Shown one piece after another: positions 1 to 7,763 of a stretch of 50,616 bases of DNA. Under the pieces are notes generated by a model. That model had not been told where the DNA came from. It worked only from the letters and a program-made list of their open reading frames with translations, and did not search any database. A program made the translations under genes and the position numbers. The number at the start of each line of letters is the position of its first letter. Position 1 is the first letter of the stretch. This DNA comes from Clostridium sp. Cult2 (GTDB lineage: Bacteria > Bacillota > Clostridia > Tissierellales > Tepidimicrobiaceae). The DNA lies in the NCBI RefSeq assembly GCF_021655075.1, contig NZ_PPXX01000018.1, positions 1 through 50,616 on the forward strand, given 5' to 3'.

Positions 1-97
1 AAATGCAATACTCATCAATAGTTTTTCATTCTAAAAATGACACTTTCATTGAATAAAATTAAGTTCTTTTATATGACATTTTCACTGACTATTGACA
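1..97 (-). mobile_element. possible end of an IS21-family insertion sequence
   Basis: No gene is visible here. Read on the minus strand, the stretch begins at 97 with TGTCAAT and then carries spaced copies of a GTGAAAATGTCA-like motif: AGTGAAAATGTCAT (about 86-73) and AATGAAAGTGTCAT (about 50-37), an imperfect 19-bp direct repeat with a 36-bp period, plus a weaker AATGAAAAACT copy near 20-30. IS21-family elements are known to end in TGT followed by several internal terminal repeats, often of this kind. No transposase is in the window, so identification rests on the repeat pattern alone. The putative edge lies 5 bp beyond the stop codon of the neighbouring ATPase gene. Confidence 0.3.
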
Positions 98-102
98 GGG
101 TA

Positions 103-759
103 TTAATTAGGAGTTATCTTCTCTACCTGACTTTCTGTTCCTTTCATACTAACTCTATATGCATTAGTACCAATTGAAGATAAATGATTGTTATGCGTTA
201 CCATAATGATTTGTCTATTAAACATCTCTGATGTTCTTTTAAGAAAATCTGCTACATTGAAAATATAGTCTTCACTTACATGTTTAGCAGGTTCATCTAA
301 AATAAGTGGTCCTTCTATTTTGGGCTTATGGACTTGAAGAAAAGCTATACGCAAGGCTAATGATATTATATCTACAATTCCTCCACCTCGAGATAGTTCA
401 GGTTTAGTTTTAATTATAGTATTATCTGCCCTAGTAATCACAAAAAATTCAGCGCTAGGTTTTCCATATGATTCTTCAATTTCTATTTCAAACTCTACAT
501 TACTATCAAATATGTATTGTAAGCAGTTAGTTACTAAGGATTCAATTTGAACTTTTGCTTGATTTCTAGCAAATTCAGAAGTTCTTTGTAGGAGTAGACT
601 TACTTTCTCAATTAAATCAATCTCTGATTGAATATTATTTATTAAATCACTATTAGCTTTTATCTGTTCTAATATCTTCTCCTTTTTACCTAGCTCTTTA
701 GAAATATATGAATCGACTTTAGATATATAACTATCTAAAGCTTCTAAACTATCAATCAT
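103..759 (-). CDS. C-terminal half of a split Rad50/SbcC-like ATPase
   Basis: 218 aa. The sequence holds only the C-terminal half of an SMC/Rad50-type nucleotide-binding head: a helical coiled-coil arm (about residues 1-80), a signature-like motif ELSRGGGIVD (121-130, in place of the usual LSGGE), a Walker B strand LILDEP (152-157) and an H-loop TH (188-189). There is no Walker A and no CxxC zinc hook. The missing Walker A lobe is encoded two genes upstream (1027-2469), so the two would be expected to assemble into one ATPase head pair, with the Mre11-like nuclease encoded at 2471-3457. The start follows the upstream stop by 4 bp, pointing to translational coupling. The frame ends in an ordinary-looking tail, so it is not obviously truncated by the possible insertion sequence next to it. 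The fold is clear; the partnership is inferred. Confidence 0.75.
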   Translation of the reverse strand: MIDSLEALDSYISKVDSYISKELGKKEKILEQIKANSDLINNIQSEIDLIEKVSLLLQRTSEFARNQAKVQIESLVTNCLQYIFDSNVEFEIEIEESYGKPSAEFFVITRADNTIIKTKPELSRGGGIVDIISLALRIAFLQVHKPKIEGPLILDEPAKHVSEDYIFNVADFLKRTSEMFNRQIIMVTHNNHLSSIGTNAYRVSMKGTESQVEKITPN

Positions 760-763
760 TGTA

Positions 764-1012
764 TCACTTCTTTTCTAAAATATCTTTTGGAAGCAATCTA
801 TTTGCTTCCTTAAACATTTCATCAATTTCTGATATTAGTTTTTTAATTTCTTCTTCTAAATCTTCAGGATTTACCCCTAGTTCTTTTAATTCTTTAATTA
901 TTTCTTGTTGTTGATTATTGAGCTGTTCTAGTCTTGCTTCAGCCCTATATTTTAAACTTTTAGCTTTTTCAAGATTATCTCGTAAATCATTAAGTTCCTT
1001 TTCATAATCCAT
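764..1012 (-). CDS. small coiled-coil protein of the split Rad50-like cassette
   Basis: 82 aa, almost entirely charged and heptad-like (rich in Glu, Lys and Leu), with one likely helix break around NPED (residues 48-51) that would let two helices fold back on each other. There is no signal peptide, membrane segment or catalytic motif. AGGAGG precedes the ATG and the stop lies 4 bp before the next start, so it is embedded in the operon between the N- and C-terminal ATPase halves. I do not recognise a named family. Position and helix content suggest a coiled-coil segment, which in an unsplit SbcC/Rad50 would belong to the long arm, or an accessory subunit. That role is inference. Confidence 0.65.
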   Translation of the reverse strand: MDYEKELNDLRDNLEKAKSLKYRAEARLEQLNNQQQEIIKELKELGVNPEDLEEEIKKLISEIDEMFKEANRLLPKDILEKK

Positions 1013-1026
1013 TGGTTCTTTTCCTC

Positions 1027-2469
1027 CTATCTGTAATTATTTATGATTTCATCAATTCGAAGTTCATCTATATTACTAAAACACAGAGGACATACTTTCA
1101 ATTTAGCTAAAATGACTTTATATTGTTTCAATTGAATATCTATCTCTTTATCTATTTGCAATATCCTTTTCTCAATTTCAGACTTTCCTATTATGATTGT
1201 ATCATACTTCTTATTATAATCTATCAATTTCTTCAAATGTTTATTTTTTAATTCCAATGAATTCCTCATATCTAGTACAGAATCAATTTCAGACAATTTT
1301 TCAGTATATATTTTACCTATAGAAAGGCTTTTATTCGTATTATCTAATCTATTTTTTAAATCTATTAATTTAGTAATCTTCAAATAGTGCTTTTCAATAA
1401 AAGCAATGTTTTTTTCTACTTGATTAATTTCCTTTAAAGATTCCATTACTCTTCTATTTTTTAATATAGAATCATTAACCCGCTTATAATCTTTTTTAAT
1501 TTTATTCAATTTAGTTGCACGGCTTAAAGAGACACTTACTACATTAACCATTTCTTTCATTCTATCAATGTTTTTTAAAGAAATAAGCAGATTTTCATTA
1601 TATCCAATATCATAATTGATTTTTTTTAATCTATTATTTCTATTATATATATAGTAAAAATTATTGATATTATTAGTCAATTCTTTCTCAATATCTGTAA
1701 TCCTGTTTATATTCCCTAATTTGTTTAAATACTCTTTTAGCAATAAAACTTCCTCATTAATTGTATTTAATGCTTTTGACAATTGGTCTAATTTCATTAG
1801 TTTTTGTTGACTATTATAAATATGATTCTTTATATTCTTTAACCGTTCAATTTTTCCCATTAAATCATCTAGATAATCATATTCAGTCAAACTTTTTTCC
1901 AGATTTTCTAAAATTTCTTCATGATTTCTTCTCTTAATATTTAAATTTCTAATATCTTTTAATGTATCTTTTAAGGCATCATCTATTATATGAACTCCCA
2001 CTAACCTACCGATAGCGTTAGCTCTAGTGGCATTTTTTTCAGAAAGCAAAAACGGTCCATCTAATTGTTCACCAATATTTATTGAATTAGATTGGTTGCT
2101 ATCTAACATTATCTTTCTCATTGAAGTTCTATCTATTATCTCTTCAGGAACTTTTGTGCCAAAACCTTCAAATATTAATTCTTCTCCTTCATTATCATAT
2201 AGATAATAAGCGTTCTTAGTTTTACTTCTATATCTCTTTATTTTAGTTCCGTCATTAAAAATCACTGTAACACTACATTCATTTTCTCCTTCTCTGATAA
2301 AATAATCTCCGGAAGGCTCATTAAATAGAGCCCATTTCAAACCTCTAATTATGGCAGTTTTGCCATGATCGGATGGTCCTACTATAACATTCAAGTATTC
2401 ATCTAGTTCAATCTCTGTATATCTATGAGATTGAAAGTTTTCCAGGATTATTTTCTTTATATATTTCAT
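1027..2469 (-). CDS. N-terminal half of a split Rad50/SbcC-like ATPase, ending in a half zinc hook
   Basis: About 480 aa from the chosen start (ATG at 2469, directly after the upstream stop; an ATG four codons earlier abuts the GGAG and fits less well). The N-terminus is an SMC/Rad50 head lobe: LENFQSH near residue 9 and Walker A GPSDHGKT (31-38). This GPSD(x)GK form is typical of phage and Firmicute SbcC-like proteins. From about residue 170 the rest is long coiled coil. The protein stops about 20 residues after CPLC (460-463), the zinc-hook motif that in Rad50/SbcC sits at the middle of the chain. No signature, Walker B or H-loop is present; those are on the protein encoded at 103-759. Expected role: with the nuclease encoded upstream, ATP-dependent processing of DNA ends or hairpins. 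Confidence 0.8.
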   Translation of the reverse strand: MKYIKKIILENFQSHRYTEIELDEYLNVIVGPSDHGKTAIIRGLKWALFNEPSGDYFIREGENECSVTVIFNDGTKIKRYRSKTKNAYYLYDNEGEELIFEGFGTKVPEEIIDRTSMRKIMLDSNQSNSINIGEQLDGPFLLSEKNATRANAIGRLVGVHIIDDALKDTLKDIRNLNIKRRNHEEILENLEKSLTEYDYLDDLMGKIERLKNIKNHIYNSQQKLMKLDQLSKALNTINEEVLLLKEYLNKLGNINRITDIEKELTNNINNFYYIYNRNNRLKKINYDIGYNENLLISLKNIDRMKEMVNVVSVSLSRATKLNKIKKDYKRVNDSILKNRRVMESLKEINQVEKNIAFIEKHYLKITKLIDLKNRLDNTNKSLSIGKIYTEKLSEIDSVLDMRNSLELKNKHLKKLIDYNKKYDTIIIGKSEIEKRILQIDKEIDIQLKQYKVILAKLKVCPLCFSNIDELRIDEIINNYR

Positions 2470-2470
2470 A

Positions 2471-3457
2471 TTAAAACTCATCTCCTAAATTTTTCATTTG
2501 GGAATGAGATATCCGTTTGAGAGCTTCTAACTTTACTTCTTCACATACTCCTTCAGTATTGGAAACCTCCATTAATATTTCATTTATTTCTAATTTTTCA
2601 AAATTCACAGCTGCATCTATAGATTGTTTGAATTCAAACAATCTTTCACTTTTGAAAATATGGTTTTCAATTTCCTCTCTATCTAACACTTCTTCCCCTT
2701 CAGAAGCAGCCTTTAATTCTATAAGCTCAACATTAATTGAACTTTCTAAATCTATTATTGCAATTTTGGGCATTCTCTCTATTTCAGCTAAACTATTAGT
2801 AACTCTTATTAGGCTTCCTGGATTAATAAAATACTTATCATCTACTTTTATAATGCCATAGCCAGTATGGTAGTGTCCTGACAAAGTAATATGTGCTTTA
2901 GTATCCTTAATATGATCAATTAAAGTATATGGAATTCCTTTTATGAAAGGTCTGTTTAATAACATACCATGAACCATATGAATTGCATAATCTACATCTT
3001 CTGAAATATCTTTTATTATATAATCAGATATATTTGATGGATTATCAATATTATAGGTATAAGGTTGACCAGTTAATTGTACCTTGATACCATTTTTATT
3101 TAAGTATATGATTTCGTTTCTATTAATTATTCTAACAACTTTTAAAGTATCTAAAAGTCCCAACATAGTTCTATTTATGGTACTTGGATTATGACCATAA
3201 ATATCATGATTACCACAAACAATAAATATGGGAACTTTAAATTCATTTAATATTGAAGCAAAATTTGCTACAATGGAAACAGAGATATCTGGCCTATCAA
3301 ACAAATCCCCTCCATGTAGTACATAATCAATATCATAATCTTCTATTATTTTAGCTATTTCCTTAAATTTTTTTTCTAACGTCTCCGGAAGATTATCCTT
3401 CCTGTTTTTTGGTGTTGTGCCTCTAATGTGAGTATCTGTTATAAAAAGTAATCTCAA
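2471..3457 (-). CDS. Mre11/SbcD-like metallophosphoesterase (DNA nuclease)
   Basis: 328 aa with the calcineurin-like phosphoesterase motifs in order: DTH (8-10), GGDLFDRP, GNHD, HG and GHYH, which bind two metal ions. This is the Mre11/SbcD nuclease fold, and the adjacent Rad50-like genes support a DNA end-processing function. I place the start at TTG 3457, giving MRLLFITDTH as in relatives, with AAGGAG 11 nt upstream; a GTG at 3469 directly abuts that ribosome binding site. The product is shorter than many SbcD proteins. It lies about 50 bp downstream of recA, behind a hairpin, and is separated from the following ATPase gene by one base. Confidence 0.8.
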   Translation of the reverse strand: MRLLFITDTHIRGTTPKNRKDNLPETLEKKFKEIAKIIEDYDIDYVLHGGDLFDRPDISVSIVANFASILNEFKVPIFIVCGNHDIYGHNPSTINRTMLGLLDTLKVVRIINRNEIIYLNKNGIKVQLTGQPYTYNIDNPSNISDYIIKDISEDVDYAIHMVHGMLLNRPFIKGIPYTLIDHIKDTKAHITLSGHYHTGYGIIKVDDKYFINPGSLIRVTNSLAEIERMPKIAIIDLESSINVELIELKAASEGEEVLDREEIENHIFKSERLFEFKQSIDAAVNFEKLEINEILMEVSNTEGVCEEVKLEALKRISHSQMKNLGDEF

Positions 3458-3477
3458 TATATATAACACTCCTTATA

Positions 3478-3505
3478 AATAAACCTCCTAATTAGGAGGT
3501 TTATT
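3478..3505 (-). terminator. hairpin after recA, weak intrinsic terminator
   Basis: The inverted repeat AATAAACCTCCTA / TAGGAGGTTTATT (arms 3478-3490 and 3493-3505) overlaps the recA stop codon. The stem is long, but the following minus-strand bases are TATAAGGAG rather than a run of U, so termination is probably partial. The AAGGAG just after it is the ribosome binding site of the nuclease gene. Confidence 0.6.
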
Positions 3506-4548
3506 TAATTTTTCTTGGTTTTTTCTTTGTCATCATTATTATCTTTTTCGTCTGAAACTAAACCAAAATTTTCCCTTATCTTCTTTTCAATTTCCAATGT
3601 AATATTAGGATTTTCTCTTAAAAAATCTTTAGCATTCTCTCTACCTTGTCCAAGCCTATGTTCCCCATAACTATACCAAGAACCAGATTTATTAATAATT
3701 TCTGCCACAACTCCAGTATCCAAAATATTACCCTCTTTAGATATACCTAAACCATACATAATATCAAATTCTGCTTGTTTAAAAGGAGGAGCTACCTTGT
3801 TTTTAACCACCCTAACCCTTGTCCTATTACCTATAACGCTATCCCCTTGTTTTATAGAATCAATTCTTCTTACATCTAAACGTATACTAGAATAGAATTT
3901 TAAAGCTCTACCTCCAGTAGTAGTTTCGGGATTTCCAAACATAACACCCACTTTTTCTCTCAACTGATTAATAAAAATTACAGTAGTATTAGATTTGTTT
4001 ATTGCTCCTGCTAATTTTCTTAGAGCTTGGGACATTAATCTTGCCTGTAAGCCTACATGACTATCTCCCATCTCTCCTTCTATTTCAGCTTTTGGTACTA
4101 ATGCAGCAACTGAATCTACCACCACGATATCAACTGCCCCACTTCTTACCAAAGCTTCCGTTATTTCTAGTCCTTGCTCTCCAGTGTCAGGTTGTGATAC
4201 TATAAGATTTTCAACATCTACGCCTAAATTTTTTGCATAGTTTGGGTCTAAAGCATGTTCAGCATCAATGAAAGCTGCTATACCCTCATTCTTTTGTGCT
4301 TCTGCAATTATGTGTAACGCAACAGTAGTTTTCCCTGAAGATTCTGGTCCATATATTTCAACAATTCTACCCCTGGGAACCCCTCCTATACCCAATGCAA
4401 TGTCCAAATCTAAAGAGCCCGTTGGTATAACTTCCATCTTAACAATTTCCGTATCACCTAATCTCATTATTGAACCTTTACCAAATTGTTTTTCTATTTG
4501 GTTGATGGCTACATCTAAAGCTTTCTTCTTCTCATTATTATTGGTCAT
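3505..4548 (-). CDS. recA: recombinase RecA
   Basis: 347 aa, normal length. RecA forms filaments on single-stranded DNA, drives strand exchange and activates LexA self-cleavage. Visible features: Walker A GPESSGKT (67-74), the Walker B region VVVDSVAAL, the L2-region motif [12 protein letters not shown] and an acidic/lysine-rich C-terminal tail. The gene has its own promoter and a LexA operator at the start site, so it should be SOS-induced. It lies after cinA as in many Firmicutes. The ribosome binding site is unusual: a GGTGGTG motif is separated from the ATG by a perfect small palindrome. Confidence 0.98.
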   Translation of the reverse strand: MTNNNEKKKALDVAINQIEKQFGKGSIMRLGDTEIVKMEVIPTGSLDLDIALGIGGVPRGRIVEIYGPESSGKTTVALHIIAEAQKNEGIAAFIDAEHALDPNYAKNLGVDVENLIVSQPDTGEQGLEITEALVRSGAVDIVVVDSVAALVPKAEIEGEMGDSHVGLQARLMSQALRKLAGAINKSNTTVIFINQLREKVGVMFGNPETTTGGRALKFYSSIRLDVRRIDSIKQGDSVIGNRTRVRVVKNKVAPPFKQAEFDIMYGLGISKEGNILDTGVVAEIINKSGSWYSYGEHRLGQGRENAKDFLRENPNITLEIEKKIRENFGLVSDEKDNNDDKEKTKKN

Positions 4549-4554
4549 ATTTTT

Positions 4555-4577
4555 CCAGTTAAACTGGATTCACCACC
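4555..4577 (-). promoter_or_regulatory. recA translation-initiation hairpin and distant ribosome binding site
   Basis: On the minus strand GGTGGTG (4577-4571) is followed by the palindrome CCAGTTTAACTGG (4567-4555) and then AAAAAT before the ATG. The purine-rich motif is about 22 nt from the start codon, too far to work directly. If the 13-nt palindrome folds, or is looped out, spacing becomes about 9 nt. Alternatively the weak GGA inside the palindrome is used. Confidence 0.35.
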
Positions 4578-4588
4578 CTTCACATATT

Positions 4589-4602
4589 GGAACATAAGTT
4601 CT
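4589..4602 (-). promoter_or_regulatory. LexA (DinR) operator of recA
   Basis: GGAACATAAGTTCT contains the perfect GAAC-N4-GTTC core of the Firmicute SOS box (consensus CGAACNNNNGTTCG). It starts 7 bp downstream of the -10 hexamer, covering the expected transcription start, a standard location for repression. Confidence 0.85.
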
Positions 4603-4608
4603 ACAATA

Positions 4609-4637
4609 ATTGTACAATAAATTCCCCTTTTAGTCAA
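4609..4637 (-). promoter_or_regulatory. recA sigma-A promoter
   Basis: Minus strand: -35 TTGACT (4637-4632), 17-bp spacer, -10 TACAAT (4614-4609). It is close to consensus with ideal spacing, and the LexA box lies immediately downstream. Confidence 0.85.
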
Positions 4638-4654
4638 TCAATAAATTTTATTGC

Positions 4655-5875
4655 TTATAAAAATCTTCTTAACTCATCAAAGGCTTTTAATGCAGCCCTA
4701 TTTTGAATAGACTTCCTATCTCCATTAAAAATAGATTTAATAGAATAAGAATTATTATTTGTAGCAATTCCTATAAAAACAAGCCCTACTGGTTTTGATT
4801 TAGTTCCACCTGTAGGTCCAGCTATACCTGTTGTAGATAATGTTATATCTACTCCAGTTTTTTTGAGAAGTCCTTTTGCCATTTCAATAGCTACTTGTTC
4901 GCTTACAGCTCCATATTTATCCAATGTACTTTTGCTAACGCCTAATTCGTCCATTTTTGATTCAATACTATATGTAACAAGTCCCCTTTCAAAAACTTCT
5001 GAAGCTCCTGGAACTCGAGTAAATCTAGCAGATACGAGACCTCCAGTACATGATTCACAAAAGGCAATCTTCATATGGTTTCTTTTTAGCTTTTTAAATA
5101 CTACTTCTTCTATGGTCTCATCCTCATAACTATATATATATTCAGATATTCTATTATCAATTTTTTTAACCATTTCATCTAACAATATATTAACTTTTTC
5201 TTCTTCATTGCCTTTAGCAACAATTTTAATATCCACTTGTCCTTCTTTTGCATAGGTGGCCAATGATGGATTTTGTTGATTTTTAATTATATCAATTAAG
5301 AGCGTTTCTAAAGTAGATTCTCCTATACCAATGGTATTAATGGTTTTTATTTTAATTGTAAAATTCTGCCTAATTAGTGGGATTACATACTTATTAAACA
5401 TCAATTCCATTTCTTTAGGAGGTCCTGGTAATAATACTAATATTTTCTCTTTCCATTCAATGTATATTCCAGGAGCAGTACCAATTTCATTGATTAAAAA
5501 TTTTGCACCTTTAGGTAAATAAGCTTGTTTTATATTGTTAGAAGACATAAATCTATTAGTCTTATCAAAATAATCTTTAATACTATCCTCCATGTTTTTA
5601 TTCAACTCTAAATTAAGACCTAAAGTTTTACTAATAACTTCTTTTGTCATATCATCAGCTGTAGGACCTAATCCACCAGTAAATATTAATAGGTCTGATC
5701 TATTCAAACCGATTTTTACTACTTCCTCCAATAACTTTGGATTATCTGTTACTGAAGTATGATATAACACATCAATACCAATTTCCCATAACTTTTTAGA
5801 TAGATAGTAGGTGTTTGTGTTAAGTGTACTTCCTAATATTATCTCTGTTCCTACTGAAATTATTTCAGCATTCAT
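4655..5875 (-). CDS. cinA: CinA: competence/damage-inducible protein, NMN deamidase family
   Basis: About 406 aa, the standard two-domain form: an N-terminal molybdopterin-binding-like domain (AEIISVGTEIILG at the start; TGGLGPTADD near residue 85) with pyrophosphatase activity in studied relatives, and a C-terminal CinA domain (ESCTGGLVSARFT, TGIAGPTGGT) that deamidates nicotinamide mononucleotide for NAD recycling. The start chosen is ATG 5875, with AGGTG six bases upstream; a GTG three codons earlier lies inside that site. It is followed by the recA promoter, and the cinA-recA order is a classic Firmicute arrangement. Confidence 0.93.
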   Translation of the reverse strand: MNAEIISVGTEIILGSTLNTNTYYLSKKLWEIGIDVLYHTSVTDNPKLLEEVVKIGLNRSDLLIFTGGLGPTADDMTKEVISKTLGLNLELNKNMEDSIKDYFDKTNRFMSSNNIKQAYLPKGAKFLINEIGTAPGIYIEWKEKILVLLPGPPKEMELMFNKYVIPLIRQNFTIKIKTINTIGIGESTLETLLIDIIKNQQNPSLATYAKEGQVDIKIVAKGNEEEKVNILLDEMVKKIDNRISEYIYSYEDETIEEVVFKKLKRNHMKIAFCESCTGGLVSARFTRVPGASEVFERGLVTYSIESKMDELGVSKSTLDKYGAVSEQVAIEMAKGLLKKTGVDITLSTTGIAGPTGGTKSKPVGLVFIGIATNNNSYSIKSIFNGDRKSIQNRAALKAFDELRRFL

Positions 5876-5889
5876 TCTGTTCACCTCAG

Positions 5890-6435
5890 CTATTTTTTAC
5901 TAGTCGTTAAAACATGTTTATTCTTATATAAATAATCTACTCCAGATAGAACTGTAAAAAACAATGAAATATATAGCATAATTATATCAAATGGAAAATT
6001 GATTAGTTTAAATGGATAATTATCTATCAACAGGCTAATTATGGCAACTAATTGTGTAATTGTCTTAATTTTACCTAAGGAGCTAGCTGCTATAGTTATT
6101 CCTTCTGAAGCAGCAATAATTCTAAAACCAGTAATAGTAAATTCTCTGGCAATGATTATTACAACAATCCAAGCAGGTACTTTGCCAAGTTGTACCATAG
6201 ATATTAGAGCTGTAGAAACCAATAATTTATCTGCTAATGGATCAATGAATTTACCAAAAGTGGTAACCTGTTCTCTACTTCTAGCAATATATCCGTCTAA
6301 TCCATCAGTTGCAGCAGCTATAGCAAATATTATAGCAGCAATATAAGTGCTATTGTTAAAATCAGAAAATAATACTATCATAAACAAAGGAATCATAAGT
6401 ACCCTTATTAGGGTTATTTTATTTGCTAAATTCAT
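5890..6435 (-). CDS. pgsA: CDP-diacylglycerol-glycerol-3-phosphate 3-phosphatidyltransferase
   Basis: 181 aa, a multi-spanning membrane enzyme making phosphatidylglycerophosphate, the committed step to phosphatidylglycerol. The complete CDP-alcohol phosphotransferase motif D-x2-DG-x2-AR-x8-G-x3-D-x3-D is present (D44, D47, G48, A51, R52, G61, D65, D69), surrounded by hydrophobic helices. Its start overlaps the rimO stop by 4 bp, indicating coupling, and it is followed by cinA after 14 bp as in other Firmicutes. Confidence 0.95.
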   Translation of the reverse strand: MNLANKITLIRVLMIPLFMIVLFSDFNNSTYIAAIIFAIAAATDGLDGYIARSREQVTTFGKFIDPLADKLLVSTALISMVQLGKVPAWIVVIIIAREFTITGFRIIAASEGITIAASSLGKIKTITQLVAIISLLIDNYPFKLINFPFDIIMLYISLFFTVLSGVDYLYKNKHVLTTSKK

Positions 6436-7760
6436 AGAACAATCTCTCCAATCAAATCATATTCTAAACTATCAGTAATCAATACATTAACAAACTGTCC
6501 TAATTTAAGGGTTTCATTGGATTTAATATATACGATACCATCTATATCAGGACTATCTATATAGGTCCTTCCTATATATAATCCTTTTTCATAAATATCT
6601 TCTATTATTGCCTCATAATTTTTTCCAACCCTTTTCTTGTTTAATGAATAAGATATATTTTGCTGTAACTCCATTATCCTATCCCTTCTATTTTCTTTAG
6701 TTTTTTTATCTACTTGATGGCTAAATTTACTGGCTGGAGTTCCCTCTTCTCTTGAATAAGTGAATATCCCTAATTTATCAAATCTTATATCTTCAATAAA
6801 GTTATATAGCTCATTAAAATTTTCATTAGTTTCTCCAGGAAACCCTACAATAAAAGTTGTTCTTAATATAATGTTTGGGATTTCACTTCGTAATGTTGAT
6901 AGTAAGTTTTTTATTTCTTCTTTTGAAGTTTTTCTGTTCATCCTTTTTAATATATTATTGTTTACATGTTGTAAAGGAATGTCTAAATATTTTACCACTT
7001 TTTCATTGCTTTTAATTGAGGAGATTAAATTGGATGAAATATTATCTGGATATAAATAAAGCAATCTAATCCATTTTAATTTTTCAATCCTGTTTAAATT
7101 ATCTAGTAATTCATTTAACTTATATTCTCCATATAAATCTATACCATAGTCAGTAGTATTTTGTCCTATTAGAATAATTTCTCTTACACCATTCATAGCT
7201 AAATATTCAACTTCTCTTATAATATCTTCCATTTTTCTACTTCTGTGTTTACCTCTTAATTTAGGTATAATACAGTAGGTGCAATGGTTATCACAGCCTT
7301 CAGATATTTTTACATACTCTGTAGGTCTAAAACTCTGTCTCTGGATTTCTTCTAAGTAGCCTTCATCAATGTTTTCAGTCAGCTTAATCTTATTTTCTCC
7401 TTTTTCTATTTCATTAATTAATTTAATGATATCCTTTATATTACCTGTTCCAATTATTCCATCTATTTCATCTATTTCTTCCATAAGTTCATTAGAATAT
7501 CTTTCTGATAAACATCCAGCTAATATTAAATATTTACATCTACCTTCTTTTTTATATCTAGTTGTTTCCCATATAACTTCTATTGATTCTTCTTTAGCAG
7601 CCTCTATGAATCCACAAGTATTTATAATAATTACTTCTGCTTCTTCTAATGAATTTGTTATTTTATATTTGTTGTTCTTTAAAATTCCCATCATTAACTC
7701 TGAATCTATTTCATTTTTGGAACAACCTAATGTTATTATTGAAACAATCTTTTCATCCAT
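6432..7760 (-). CDS. rimO: ribosomal protein S12 methylthiotransferase RimO
   Basis: 442 aa radical-SAM methylthiotransferase. Layout: an N-terminal UPF0004 domain with cluster cysteines C13, C49 and C83; the radical-SAM motif CDNHCTYC (C156, C160, C163), each set binding a 4Fe-4S cluster; and a C-terminal TRAM RNA-binding domain. RimO adds a methylthio group to an aspartate of ribosomal protein S12. The N-terminus (IITLGCSKNEID) and the neighbours ftsK and pgsA favour RimO over the tRNA enzyme MiaB. Confidence 0.92.
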   Translation of the reverse strand: MDEKIVSIITLGCSKNEIDSELMMGILKNNKYKITNSLEEAEVIIINTCGFIEAAKEESIEVIWETTRYKKEGRCKYLILAGCLSERYSNELMEEIDEIDGIIGTGNIKDIIKLINEIEKGENKIKLTENIDEGYLEEIQRQSFRPTEYVKISEGCDNHCTYCIIPKLRGKHRSRKMEDIIREVEYLAMNGVREIILIGQNTTDYGIDLYGEYKLNELLDNLNRIEKLKWIRLLYLYPDNISSNLISSIKSNEKVVKYLDIPLQHVNNNILKRMNRKTSKEEIKNLLSTLRSEIPNIILRTTFIVGFPGETNENFNELYNFIEDIRFDKLGIFTYSREEGTPASKFSHQVDKKTKENRRDRIMELQQNISYSLNKKRVGKNYEAIIEDIYEKGLYIGRTYIDSPDIDGIVYIKSNETLKLGQFVNVLITDSLEYDLIGEIVL

Positions 7761-7763
7761 AAA

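Noticed and set aside
103-2469. a frameshifted single SbcC gene
   Set aside because: Each piece has its own start and ribosome binding site, the N half ends naturally after a CxxC hook, and the small gene between lies in an intact frame, so a sequencing error or single frameshift would not produce this layout.
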